A DNA stretch of 64,000 nt from positions 397,771 to 461,770 of the forward strand of contig JAFLDS010000001.1 in assembly GCA_017302295.1 (NCBI GenBank), written 5' to 3'. The position numbers and the translations under genes are program-made. The notes beneath the pieces were generated by a model. That model saw only the letters and a program-made list of their open reading frames with translations, had not been told where the DNA came from and did no database searches. This document shows, one piece after another, positions 32,840 through 41,750 of this stretch (the first letter of the stretch is position 1; every line of letters starts with the position of its first letter). Origin of the DNA: Thauera sp. GTDB lineage: Bacteria; Pseudomonadota; Gammaproteobacteria; Burkholderiales; Rhodocyclaceae.

Positions 32840-33730
32840 TCAACCGTCCGATGAGTCGCGTAGGCGAACGACAAATCGCTCTACCGAAGCCGATAAATTG
32901 CTGCCGTCGGGCCGAAGCAGGTAGGTCGTGATCACGGCAGAATCCATCGCCAAGGGGCGGATCACCACATCCGGCCGTTGAGAGATGGGAATCTTGGTCG
33001 CCGTCATGAAGCCGATGCCGTAGCCGGCGCCGACCAAGGTGAGCATCATGTCCAGTGAGGATACTTCCTCGACAACATTCAGCTTGTGCTCCAACGTGTT
33101 GAGCAGCCGCTTGAGTTCGCGGCAATAACCCTCGCATACCTGCGGGTCGCACAGGACAAGTGGATGGCCTTGGAGTTCTTGAAGTGGCACCTCCTTGTAG
33201 GTGAGCAATGAGTGCCGAGCTGGCACAGCAATCACCAGCGGGTCGTGCCAGATTGCCTCGGCAGCGATACCGTCGCCGACATCGGCCGTGTGCGCGAACC
33301 CGATCATGAAGTCGCCCGAGCGCAAACCGCGCACTTGCTCTGCCAGAGGCACTTCTGACAAGCGTATTTCGATCTCCGGCTCCTCGGCGCGACAACGAGC
33401 CAGAAATGCCGACAGTCGTGGATCGATAGCTCCATCTGATACTGCGATGCGCAGGCTACCGCGCAAGCCCGATGCCACAGCCTTGGCATTTTCACGAGCC
33501 TGTTCCAGCACAGTGAATAGACGGCGTACATCTTGCAAGAAGACCGCACCCGCCGCCGTCAGAACTGTTCCTCGTCGGTTTCGGTCGAAGAGCACTACGC
33601 CCAACTCGTCCTCAAGTTCCTTGATGGCTCGTGATAGCGGTGGTTGTTCGATATGCAAGCGCTCAGCCGCCCGCGTGAAATGTAGCTCCTCAGCAAGAAC
33701 TACGAAGCAGCGAAGATGGCGCAGCTCCAT
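32840..33730 (-). CDS. LysR-type transcriptional regulator
   Basis: Complete regulator of 296 aa with an N-terminal winged helix-turn-helix (ELRHLRCFVVLAEELHFTRA; PPLSRAIKELEDELG) and a full effector-binding domain. It lacks an adjacent divergent structural gene: about 500 bases of gene-poor sequence lie upstream, so its target is not evident. It is similar to the truncated LysR at 31751, suggesting duplication and decay. Confidence 0.9.
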   Translation of the reverse strand: MELRHLRCFVVLAEELHFTRAAERLHIEQPPLSRAIKELEDELGVVLFDRNRRGTVLTAAGAVFLQDVRRLFTVLEQARENAKAVASGLRGSLRIAVSDGAIDPRLSAFLARCRAEEPEIEIRLSEVPLAEQVRGLRSGDFMIGFAHTADVGDGIAAEAIWHDPLVIAVPARHSLLTYKEVPLQELQGHPLVLCDPQVCEGYCRELKRLLNTLEHKLNVVEEVSSLDMMLTLVGAGYGIGFMTATKIPISQRPDVVIRPLAMDSAVITTYLLRPDGSNLSASVERFVVRLRDSSDG

Positions 33731-34233
33731 AGGCCACCCTCCCGTTCCGACTTATCCAACACTGTGCTATCTCCCTATAGAAGTGACTGCCATTTCGGCG
33801 GCGGCGAGTTCGGCCACGTCTTTGGAAACTTCTGGCTAAATGAGCCAGGGCTGGGCTGATCGTGCGATGGCCCGAGGCCGGCACAACACCAGGCGAGACT
33901 GATCAAGTCCGTGGGGTGGTCAGGATCAGGCGAAGGCTATGTTCAGCCACGCACATCAATGGATGCCGCGCATCTTCTCCGTCCGACCCTTGACCGATTG
34001 CGAACCAGGCGCTCGAACACGCCTGCGGTTGATCATCACCTGCGGATTGCTGAGGTTCTGCTCCTGGCCCGAGCCAAGGCAAGCACCCCGTCAAAATCAC
34101 AACGCCTTGGGGCAGCAGACAAATGCCGGCGAAAATATTCGCCGGCTTCAGTTGCTGGCCGGAGACTAGAGGAGCCAGAATGTCTCTCACCAGAAAGTGT
34201 GAGACATCCTGATGCGTAGCCCGCGCCGGATAC
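33731..34233. other. 503-base gene-poor stretch
   Basis: No convincing gene is seen; the open frames here lack ribosome sites and recognisable motifs. The only structure is a perfect palindrome GCCGGCGAA / TTCGCCGGC at 34125-34146, about 90 bases past the fdhA stop, a plausible terminator or stabilising hairpin for fdhA mRNA. Confidence 0.5.
34125..34146 (-). terminator. Possible fdhA terminator hairpin
   Basis: A perfect 9-bp stem (GCCGGCGAA / TTCGCCGGC, 4-base loop) downstream of fdhA. There is no T-run, so factor-independent termination is unproven. Confidence 0.45.
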
Positions 34234-35448
34234 TTACTGCCGCACTGAACCATGCGGGTCGATGACGTACTTGTATGCAGAACCCGCGTCGAACTCTTTG
34301 TACGCGGCGGGCGCGTCTTCGAGCTTGATGAACTTAGTGTTCATCATCGGCGAAAGGTAAGGCATGCGATCGTTCAGTATCGCCCGCATTAACGCGTGGT
34401 TGTAATTGGCCGTCGGGGATTGACCAGCCGACATTCGCGGCGACTTGATCCAGGCGTTGGACCATTCCAGATCCATATGGCCTTTCTTGGCTTTCGGGTC
34501 TTTCGAGATCGGGTTTGCGCAGTACACACCGACCGTGCTGGTCATTCCGCCGAAGCGGACATATTTGAGCATTGCGTTGGTAACAGCGCTCTCCACGATC
34601 TTGTCAGCCTCCGCGCCAAACCCGCGGCAGTCCACACCAACATAGTCGATGACGCGATCCACCTCCCTGTGCCCGGTAATGCGTTCGAGATGTTCCTCGA
34701 TCGGCACGCCGTCGGAAAGGTTGATGGTTTCCACGCCGTGTGGCTTGAGAAGGTCCAGCCGCTCTTGAATGTAATCGGCAACGATGATGGCGCCTGCACC
34801 CAGAAGTCTGGCGCAGGCGGCACCCGCTCTGCCGACCGGCCCGGCACCGAAGATCAGGATGTTTTCGCCGACGACGTAGGCCGGTGCGGCTGGCCAATCA
34901 GGGCCAGCGAACCCATGGAAAGCTGTGGGTAGTACGTCAGAGAGAAGGGTCAGGTCGCGGATCTTTTCCATGGCGGCATCCTTGTCAGGAAAGCGCAGGA
35001 GATTGAAATCCGCATACGGTACGAAGAGATAATCACCTTGGCCCCCCGTCCAGCCACCGAGGTTGAACCCGTAGGCTCCGCAGTCGATTTCGGGGTTGGT
35101 GTTCTCGCATACATCGGAGCGCATATGCTTGCAGTTGTAGCAACGCCCACAACCCACATTGAAGGGGACGGAAACGATGTCGCCCTTCTTCACGACTTCG
35201 ACGTCTGATCCCACTTCGATCACTTCGCCGGTCATTTCATGGCCCATGGTCATTCCCTTGGGAACAGCAAACGAACCGCGATAAATGTGAAGGTCGCTGC
35301 CACAGATATTTGTGGTAACTATTTTGAGGATAGCGCCGTGGGGTGCACTTTTCCCTTGAGGGGTTATCAGCTCTGGAAATTTGAAGGTGTTGACCTTCAT
35401 TTCCAAGGGCTTCTCGAAAGTCACGATTCGGTTACCGGTCGGAGTCAT
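34234..35448 (-). CDS. fdhA: Formaldehyde dehydrogenase, glutathione-independent
   Basis: Zinc-dependent, NAD-linked dehydrogenase of 404 aa oxidising formaldehyde directly to formate, close to FdhA of Pseudomonas putida. Catalytic zinc ligands are visible (NICGSDLHIYRG; GHEMTGEV), as are the four structural-zinc cysteines (GCGRCYNCKHMRSDVC) and the NAD fold (ILIFGAGPVG). The ATG at 35448 has GAGGTG before it; an upstream extension is not conserved-looking. Transcription probably starts from the regulatory element at 35571-35646, shared with the frmR operon. Confidence 0.94.
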   Translation of the reverse strand: MTPTGNRIVTFEKPLEMKVNTFKFPELITPQGKSAPHGAILKIVTTNICGSDLHIYRGSFAVPKGMTMGHEMTGEVIEVGSDVEVVKKGDIVSVPFNVGCGRCYNCKHMRSDVCENTNPEIDCGAYGFNLGGWTGGQGDYLFVPYADFNLLRFPDKDAAMEKIRDLTLLSDVLPTAFHGFAGPDWPAAPAYVVGENILIFGAGPVGRAGAACARLLGAGAIIVADYIQERLDLLKPHGVETINLSDGVPIEEHLERITGHREVDRVIDYVGVDCRGFGAEADKIVESAVTNAMLKYVRFGGMTSTVGVYCANPISKDPKAKKGHMDLEWSNAWIKSPRMSAGQSPTANYNHALMRAILNDRMPYLSPMMNTKFIKLEDAPAAYKEFDAGSAYKYVIDPHGSVRQ

Positions 35449-35570
35449 TTCGTCACCTCTGTGCGTTAATGTTTCCATCTTCTAAATCGAAGTGGGAAAC
35501 GAGACTTACCGCTGTCAAGAAGAACGATCGTGGTACTGCCTAGCCGTTGGCCGCGTCTCCTTCTGCGGTC

Positions 35571-35646
35571 TTGACAGCATCGGATCAAGCTCAGAAGTGG
35601 TCAAACTGGAATAATCTATGTGCAGATAGACACGATCTATCTACAC
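35571..35646 (-). promoter_or_regulatory. Shared LysR-box promoter element, copy A (fdhA)
   Basis: Read on the minus strand, this segment is about 83% identical (63 of 76 positions by hand) to 43286-43361 upstream of frmR. It contains ATAG-N7-CTAT (AGATAG ... CTATCT) overlapping a second CTAT-N6-ATAG, as expected of LysR-type binding sites, then conserved TTGACC and, 17 bases on, GATGCT, possible -35 and weak -10 boxes. It lies about 120 bases before fdhA and just downstream of a LysR gene. The remainder of 35449-35914 shows no gene. Confidence 0.7.
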
Positions 35647-35914
35647 GGGCTCGTCGAGCCGTGCTCGTCTCCTAGCTGGGAGAGGACAACGATCATCACT
35701 ACATCGCGCCTCCTAGCTTGATCTAGGAATAGTCAGCTTGACCCAGCGAGACATGAGGAGGCCGCATGCAGCAGGTACTCCTGTCGCCCGTGTTGCCCCT
35801 AGACCTGGTGGCCTTCGATGGGTTGCTCAGCACGTGGCGCCTGTTAGCGGCGCACACGGCGTGCCTGCCATCTTTGCCTGGTTGAAGCAATACAGCGTTG
35901 CTCTTCGAGACTCG

Positions 35915-36856
35915 CTATTTCAAGGGGCTTTGGGATGAGTCTGCTTTGGGCTGGAACCGACGATGGATCGATATAACGGATTGAAGAGCGGCGGCCAGTT
36001 CTGGGGTGTGCACCATTTCGAGCAATGCGTGCGATGACGGTGCCTCGAACGCATTTTTCCCAGCAACGAATCCGACATTTGAGTGTGACATTGGTCCACT
36101 GATACCGATTGCGTGGAGATTCGGAATGTGTGCGAGTTGGCCGGCGAGAGATTGCGGAAGAACTGCCGAATATTTTCCTGTCGCCACGTGTGCCGATAGC
36201 ACGTCAATTGAATCAGTGCGAATAGTCTGTGCGGTACATTGCGTCAGTCTATCTTGAATGGATTCAGGTACTGCCGAGTTCAGCAGGCACAGTTGTCTAT
36301 TAAGAACATGGTCCCACGTTGTGCTTCGGGGTTGCTGTGTTCTAGCGGCGTGAAAAAGGAAAATGCGTTCACGGTACAGAAGGTGAGTATCGAAGTCTTC
36401 CCCTGGAATATCCTCCAAATGCATGAGTGCGATATCCAGATTGTTTTCTCGAATCGCCTGCAGCAGGGAAGAAGCGCCGGAGACCAGAATTGATTGTTGA
36501 AGTAAAGGTGTTTTTTCGGCAAGGGCGATGCTTAATGTGGGTGCTACGCCGGCAGTTCCTGGGAGTATCCCTAGCCGGAATTTCCCCTCTATACCCCGCC
36601 GTAGTGCGGAGATTTCTCGCTCCAGTCCTTTGCAGTCGTCATACATCTGCTGAGCCCAAGACAGTACGCGCATTCCTTCAGAAGTGAGCCCGTCGTAGCG
36701 TCGGCCATGACGCACGATCTCGACACCCATGTCTTCCTCCAATTGCTTGATGCCCGCGGAGAGTGTCGGCTGAGAAACATTGCAGCTTTTTGCCGCGTTG
36801 CCAAAATGGCCTTCACGGTGCAAAGCAAGCAAGTATTCAAAGTTTCTTACGATCAT
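35915..36856 (-). CDS. LysR-type regulator, candidate formaldehyde-regulon activator
   Basis: Regulator of 313 aa: the N-terminal helix-turn-helix (NFEYLLALHREGHFGNAAK; QPTLSAGIKQLEE) resembles LysR proteins found beside formate dehydrogenase genes, followed by an effector domain. It lies immediately upstream of fdhA on the same strand, next to one copy of a 76-bp element with LysR-type ATAG-N7-CTAT boxes, so it is the best candidate to control fdhA and, through the second copy, the frm operon. This is inference. The gene is noticeably poorer in G+C than the chromosome, pointing to a separate origin. Confidence 0.88.
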   Translation of the reverse strand: MIVRNFEYLLALHREGHFGNAAKSCNVSQPTLSAGIKQLEEDMGVEIVRHGRRYDGLTSEGMRVLSWAQQMYDDCKGLEREISALRRGIEGKFRLGILPGTAGVAPTLSIALAEKTPLLQQSILVSGASSLLQAIRENNLDIALMHLEDIPGEDFDTHLLYRERIFLFHAARTQQPRSTTWDHVLNRQLCLLNSAVPESIQDRLTQCTAQTIRTDSIDVLSAHVATGKYSAVLPQSLAGQLAHIPNLHAIGISGPMSHSNVGFVAGKNAFEAPSSHALLEMVHTPELAAALQSVISIHRRFQPKADSSQSPLK

Positions 36857-37348
36857 AGATTTTCTTCTGATAGAGTTGATTGAATTTTATACTTTTATGA
36901 AAAAACCTGTGCACGCTTCGATCTGCGTTCAACCTTGATCACGCAGGTGGCACGCATGAAAGGCTGTTGTGCGCAGTGCCCATTCAGTAGGCTCGGCTCG
37001 TCATCGGCGGCCAGCACCACAACGCACGGGACAGCCAATAGCGCGAACACAGGTGCTTCGCGCTGTAGGGCGAGTCGTCCTCATGTAGCTTAGCAGTTGG
37101 CGCGTTCTGGAAGGGAAGAAGCGGGAGTGGTGAAGCACGCAACCGCAAAAGGCGGTGCTAAGCTCTTGAGCTGCTCGGGTCGTGGCCGCGAGTCGTTGAA
37201 GCGGCCAGAGAATGGAGCCTGCCGTGGCCGTTGTGGAGTAGCTAGTACGCCATGCCCCCGGCGTTTCCTTGGCTGCGATTGACGGGCGTACCTGGCGGCA
37301 GATCAATAACAGCCATTTATGGATGAAGGAACGAGTGGAGTAAGGCAG
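36857..37348. other. 492-base gene-poor stretch between LysR and DUF488
   Basis: No convincing gene is seen. The AT-rich part next to 36857 probably holds the LysR promoter; the rest has only short frames without recognisable motifs. It could be remnant sequence from earlier cargo exchange. Confidence 0.4.
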
Positions 37349-37780
37349 ATGAAGATATTCACGATTGGATTCACTAAGACCTCCGCGCGATCCTTCTTCA
37401 CCAAATTAGGTGATTCTGGTGCCAAACGCCTAGTCGATGTTCGTCTGAATAATGTTTCGCAATTGGCCGGCTTCGCAAAGCGCGAGGATCTTCGGTATTT
37501 TTCCGAGGCGTTGTGTGGGATGGAATATGAGCACCTGCCAGCACTTGCTCCAACCAAGGACATGTTCGAGGCATATAAAATAAAAGGGGGAGATTGGGAT
37601 ATCTACGCGAGGAAGTTTCTGGATTTAATGTCGTCCCGAAAGATTGAGTCAATCGATAAAGAAAAGATTGATAACAGTTGCCTGCTTTGCAGCGAAGACA
37701 AGCCCCATCACTGCCATCGGAGGCTAGTGGCCGAGTACCTTGCAGGCAAATGGCCGAATGTTGAGATCGTGCATCTTTAG
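37349..37780 (+). CDS. DUF488 domain protein
   Basis: Protein of 143 aa of the DUF488 family, whose members carry conserved histidine and cysteine residues. The family phrases KIFTIGFTKTSARSFF, LVDVRLNN and the C-terminal LLCSEDKPHHCHRRLVAEYL are all present. ATG at 37349 has GGAG 12 bases upstream. Function is unknown; these genes are common on mobile elements and next to DNA-repair genes, as here before uvrB. Confidence 0.85.
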   Translation: MKIFTIGFTKTSARSFFTKLGDSGAKRLVDVRLNNVSQLAGFAKREDLRYFSEALCGMEYEHLPALAPTKDMFEAYKIKGGDWDIYARKFLDLMSSRKIESIDKEKIDNSCLLCSEDKPHHCHRRLVAEYLAGKWPNVEIVHL

Positions 37781-37989
37781 CAGGTGACGTAGCTCCACGC
37801 CTCCGGCGTCTCGTCTTGATGGCTGAGAGAGGCAAAGGCGCGCATCGGCGGGAGCCGCCGCCACACATGGGGCGTACAGAGCAATCTCGCCCGCCACGAC
37901 TCGATGTCGGCGCTGAACGAGGCGAGTAGCTCCAGGTGCATTGGCAGACGGGCCGCTGGCTGACGTCGTGGCGCTCGGCGGATATGCAC
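37777..37989 (-). CDS. Possible small ORF or gene remnant
   Basis: A 70-aa frame starting MHIRRAPRRQPAARLPMHLE. Its composition (LELLASFSADIESWRARLL, WRRLPPMRAFASL) looks protein-like rather than random, and it may be the tail of a degraded gene, but the family is not recognised. Its stop overlaps the DUF488 stop. No other gene is seen in 37781-38154. Confidence 0.3.
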   Translation of the reverse strand: MHIRRAPRRQPAARLPMHLELLASFSADIESWRARLLCTPHVWRRLPPMRAFASLSHQDETPEAWSYVTC

Positions 37990-38154
37990 TGGGAAGCCCG
38001 CCCGTGTGTTGGGCTATCATGTTGGCGACGCCTACGCCCAGGTGGGGCGTGGCAGGATCGCCGTCATTTACACCCCAGTTTGGTACTGCTATAGGTCTTC
38101 CGAAATAGCCGATACATCAGGACAAATTGAAGTAGCTCAATTAGGAGATATCTA

Positions 38155-40131
38155 ATGTCAACCGGTACGTTCATTCTGCACTCCAGCTATACGCCGGCGG
38201 GGGACCAGCCAGAGGCGATAGCGCGCCTGCTATCGGACATAGAAGAAGGTGCGACACACCAGACGCTGAAGGGTATCACCGGCTCTGGTAAGACCTTTAC
38301 GATGGCCAATGTGATTCATCGTCTGAAGCGGCCCACGTTGATCTTGGCTCCTAACAAGACATTGACCGCGCAGCTTTATGGTGAAATGAAGCACTTCTTT
38401 CCTGAGAATGCTGTCGAGTACTTCGTTTCCTACTACGATTATTTTCAGCCCGAGATTTATATGCCGGGCACCGATCGTTTCATTCCAAAGGACTCGGCCA
38501 TCAACGATCACCTTGAGCGCCTACGCCTGTCCACGACCAAATCCTTGATTGAGCGCCGCGATGTGATCGTCGTCGCTTCGGTGTCTTCAATCTACGGCCT
38601 GGGTGACCCGGAGGCGTACCGAGCGTTGCAGATCGCTCTGTCCCCTGGGGTCAAACTAAACCAGAGAGAGCTGATTCGTCGTTTGGCTCTGCTGCAATAT
38701 GATCGCACTGAGCGCACTCTCAAACGTGCAACGTTTCGCGCTCAAGGTGATGTGATCGATATCTTTCCTGCTGATTCCGAGCATAGGGCAGTTCGGGTGG
38801 AACTGCTGGATGACTCTGTTGCGTCTGTTCAATGGCTAGACCCTGTTACAGGTAAAACGCTTGGGGCAATTGACCATTACTTGGTTTCGCCAAAGACGCT
38901 TTTTGCACCGCCCACGAATAAAATAGATTCCGCGTCCAAGAAGATACTCGCTGATATGGAAGAGCGGGTTGCCGAGCTGAACAGGAATAATCGCTTGGTC
39001 GAGGCAAACAGGCTGTACGAGCGGATCACGCATGACGTGGAGATGATGCGCGAGGTAGGCTATTGTTCGGGCATGGAAAATTATTCCTGCTACTTCAGCG
39101 AACGGGACCCGGCCTCGCCTCCGATCACATTGCTGGATTACCTGCCGAAAGATGGGCTTCTGTTCGTCGATGAATCCCACGTCATGGTGCCACAGATATC
39201 CGCAATGTACCGGGGGGATCAGGCGCGCAAGGAGACGTTGATAGATTACGGGTTCCGCTTGCCTTCGTCTAAGAACAATCGCCCGTTGAACTTTGGTGAA
39301 TTTGAGAAGGTCAAGCCTCAGACCATCTTTGTTTCCGCTACTCCGGGAGACTACGAGCTGAGGGTGTCGAAAGACAGGGTTGTCGAACAAGTTATCAGAC
39401 CAACGGGACTGCTTGATCCCAAGGTTGAGGTGCGGAAAGCGGACGGATACATAGATGACCTGCTTGCCGAAATATCGAAGTGCGTGAAGAAGAAAAATCG
39501 CGTGCTCGTGACTACGCTGACGAAGGTCAGTGCAGAAGAGCTAACGGATTTCTTGACGGACAACGGGATTCGAGCGCGCTACATGCATTCGGACATAAAA
39601 GCGGAGGATCGTGTTGAGATCATCAATGGCCTGCGCGCAGGAGAGTTCGATGTTTTGATTGGGATTAGTCTTTTGCGCGAAGGGCTGGATATTCCAGAGG
39701 CATCATTGGTTGCTATTCTCGATGCAGACCGTGCAGGATTCTTGCGTTCGGCCCATGCTCTCATTCAGATGATAGGTCGAGTCGCTCGGAATGAAAACGG
39801 CAAGGCGATCTTGTACGCCGACGCGGTGACTCCGGCGATGAAACAGGCGATCGATGAAACCAATAGGCGCAGGCAGCTTCAAATTGCCTTTAACGAGGAA
39901 AATGGGATTTCTCCGGCCTCGTCTGTGCGAAAACTAGCAGGAGAAGAGACGAATACGGAGGAGCCCACCGTTCACTCCGAGGCTTTCTGCGAGAATTTGT
40001 CCGACCTTTGCGATCAGATCACTGCCAAGGAACAGCAGCTACTCGAATTTACCGATACCGGTGACGAGCAGCGCGTCGAAGATATTCGTCGTCAGTTGGA
40101 TGGTTTGTACCGGCAATTCATTTACATCTAA
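38155..40131 (+). CDS. uvrB: Excinuclease ABC subunit B, ICE-borne paralogue
   Basis: Helicase-like damage-loading subunit of nucleotide excision repair, 658 aa. Walker A GITGSGKT, the beta-hairpin region FVSYYDYFQPEIYMP, the DEAD-like DESHVM box, helicase motif V/VI (REGLDIPEAS; QMIGRVARNENGKA) and a C-terminal UVR motif are all intact. Length and motifs are those of a functional UvrB. It is carried as cargo and is visibly less G+C-rich than the chromosome; a class-II uvrA lies on the same element but no uvrC does. Start at 38155 is preceded by AGGAG. Confidence 0.95.
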   Translation: MSTGTFILHSSYTPAGDQPEAIARLLSDIEEGATHQTLKGITGSGKTFTMANVIHRLKRPTLILAPNKTLTAQLYGEMKHFFPENAVEYFVSYYDYFQPEIYMPGTDRFIPKDSAINDHLERLRLSTTKSLIERRDVIVVASVSSIYGLGDPEAYRALQIALSPGVKLNQRELIRRLALLQYDRTERTLKRATFRAQGDVIDIFPADSEHRAVRVELLDDSVASVQWLDPVTGKTLGAIDHYLVSPKTLFAPPTNKIDSASKKILADMEERVAELNRNNRLVEANRLYERITHDVEMMREVGYCSGMENYSCYFSERDPASPPITLLDYLPKDGLLFVDESHVMVPQISAMYRGDQARKETLIDYGFRLPSSKNNRPLNFGEFEKVKPQTIFVSATPGDYELRVSKDRVVEQVIRPTGLLDPKVEVRKADGYIDDLLAEISKCVKKKNRVLVTTLTKVSAEELTDFLTDNGIRARYMHSDIKAEDRVEIINGLRAGEFDVLIGISLLREGLDIPEASLVAILDADRAGFLRSAHALIQMIGRVARNENGKAILYADAVTPAMKQAIDETNRRRQLQIAFNEENGISPASSVRKLAGEETNTEEPTVHSEAFCENLSDLCDQITAKEQQLLEFTDTGDEQRVEDIRRQLDGLYRQFIYI

Positions 40132-40281
40132 TCGTTTGCCGGCATAGGGTTGCATGGCCGACCGATCTGCACCTGGCGCAAGCGGGCAGACGGTCGGCTC
40201 ATCATTCAACCGGAGGGGCGAGCCGCCAAGGCTCAGTGCCCCGCTTTCCAGGGCGTGTGCCTTTCAGTGTCTTGCGACGTG

Positions 40282-41187
40282 TCAGCGCAAAGCTGGCAAC
40301 GATCCAACGGCGACCAGCATTTCATCAAATACCGCTCGAACCCTTCCCGGAATGGGGCCACGCTGAGGCCGATAGACGTACAACCCCCATGCCGGAGGTT
40401 CTTCGCTCTCCAACACTCGCACGAGCTTCCCGCTGGCAATGTAGGGGGCGGCCATGTAGTCCGCCAGTTGCGCGAACGCGATCCCGGCCAGCGCCGCTCC
40501 CATTTCCATGTCGGCATTGTCGGCGACGAGAGTGGGTGCGGCAGGTGTCCACTGGCGTCCCGCCTTGAAGTGCCAAGGCCAGGGACGGCCGGTATTGATA
40601 TCCAAGGCCACGGTAGCTGGCAGGCTGCTTAGCGCATCGATGTTTTCAGGTACGCCCACTTTCTTGATCAGGCGCGGAGCGGCAACGATCGGAAGTTTCA
40701 TGTCGGCTGCCTTGCGTGCGACGAAGCGGCTATCACGCATGAATCCGACCCTGATTCCGACGTCAATCCCTTCGTCAACCGTATTGCTGATGCGATCGGA
40801 CAGGCGCACATCCAGCGTGATGTCGGGATGACGCGCGGCCACGCGCTCCAGTGCCGGCAGCACCGCTCTGGTGCCCAAGCTGTGCGGTGCGGTGATGCGA
40901 ACCGTACCGGACAGGGATGCCTGCTGGTCGGAGCCAGGCGTTCGCCACAGATCCTCGAACCGCTCCAATGCCGGGCGCACCTGGTCTAACAGCCCTTCGC
41001 CGAAGGCGGTGATGCGCACCTGGCGCGTGCTTCGATGAAACAACACCTCGCCGTAGTGTTGCTCCAGTTGCTGGATGGCACGGGTGACACCTTGCGGAGA
41101 AGTCCCCAGCCGGACGGCTGCATCGCGAAAACTGCTGCTTTCGGCCGCCACCCGAAAGATGCGCAGTAGTTCCATTTCCTTGTTCAT
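40282..41187 (-). CDS. LysR-type regulator divergent from the SnoaL/GNAT/nitrilase operon
   Basis: Complete regulator of 301 aa with an N-terminal helix-turn-helix (ELLRIFRVAAESSSFRDAA; SPQGVTRAIQQLEQHYG) and an effector domain ending LYVYRPQRGPIPGRVR, of the subgroup resembling CrgA/DsdC-like regulators. It is divergent from the operon at 41342 with about 150 bases between, the usual arrangement for control of that operon. Confidence 0.9.
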   Translation of the reverse strand: MNKEMELLRIFRVAAESSSFRDAAVRLGTSPQGVTRAIQQLEQHYGEVLFHRSTRQVRITAFGEGLLDQVRPALERFEDLWRTPGSDQQASLSGTVRITAPHSLGTRAVLPALERVAARHPDITLDVRLSDRISNTVDEGIDVGIRVGFMRDSRFVARKAADMKLPIVAAPRLIKKVGVPENIDALSSLPATVALDINTGRPWPWHFKAGRQWTPAAPTLVADNADMEMGAALAGIAFAQLADYMAAPYIASGKLVRVLESEEPPAWGLYVYRPQRGPIPGRVRAVFDEMLVAVGSLPALR

Positions 41188-41341
41188 GACGCACGCCTCA
41201 TGGTCGGTTTCGCCGCTCGTTAATTGTTCCAGATGGTGGAATTATAAAATCGCAACAATTCCATATACAAGGGAGGCGCGGTTGCCCAGACTGACAGCAC
41301 CCCGGAATGCTCCGCTCCGAACAACCCAACAAGGAACGCGA

Positions 41342-41749
41342 ATGAACGCTGCGACTCTCATCACTGCCTACTACGACGCCTTCAACCGCGGTGACCGCGA
41401 GGCCATGCTGTCAATGTTGACCGATGACGTCGCGCACGATTTGAACCAGGGCGCTCGTGAGGTCGGTCGCGAAGCCTTCCGCGCCTTCCTGCAGCGCATG
41501 GACCGCTGCTATGGCGAGCAACTCCGCGGGATCGTGGTGATGGTCAGCGCCGACGGCCTGCGCGCAGGCGCGGAGTACGTGGTGCATGGCGAATACAAGG
41601 TGACGGACGACGGGCTGCCGGACGCCCAGGGCCAGCGCTACGTGCTGCCGGGTGGCGCGTTCTTCGAGATCCGCGATGGCAAGATCGCTCGTGTCACCAA
41701 CTACTACAACCTCGGCGACTGGATCGCACAGGTCGGAGGGGACGCCTGA
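41342..41749 (+). CDS. SnoaL-like (NTF2-fold) protein
   Basis: Protein of 135 aa with a nuclear-transport-factor-2/SnoaL-like fold: N-terminal helix ITAYYDAFNRGDREAMLSML and late strand GGAFFEIRDGKIARVTNYYN. Annotated relatives are called ketosteroid-isomerase-related; the substrate is unknown. ATG at 41342 follows AAGGAACGCG. First of three tightly spaced genes (the next starts two bases after its stop). Confidence 0.85.
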   Translation: MNAATLITAYYDAFNRGDREAMLSMLTDDVAHDLNQGAREVGREAFRAFLQRMDRCYGEQLRGIVVMVSADGLRAGAEYVVHGEYKVTDDGLPDAQGQRYVLPGGAFFEIRDGKIARVTNYYNLGDWIAQVGGDA

Positions 41750-41750
41750 A

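Noticed and set aside
33903-34253. Minus-strand 116-aa frame downstream of fdhA
   Set aside because: It starts inside fdhA's end, lacks a ribosome site and shows no motif; treated as gene-poor sequence.
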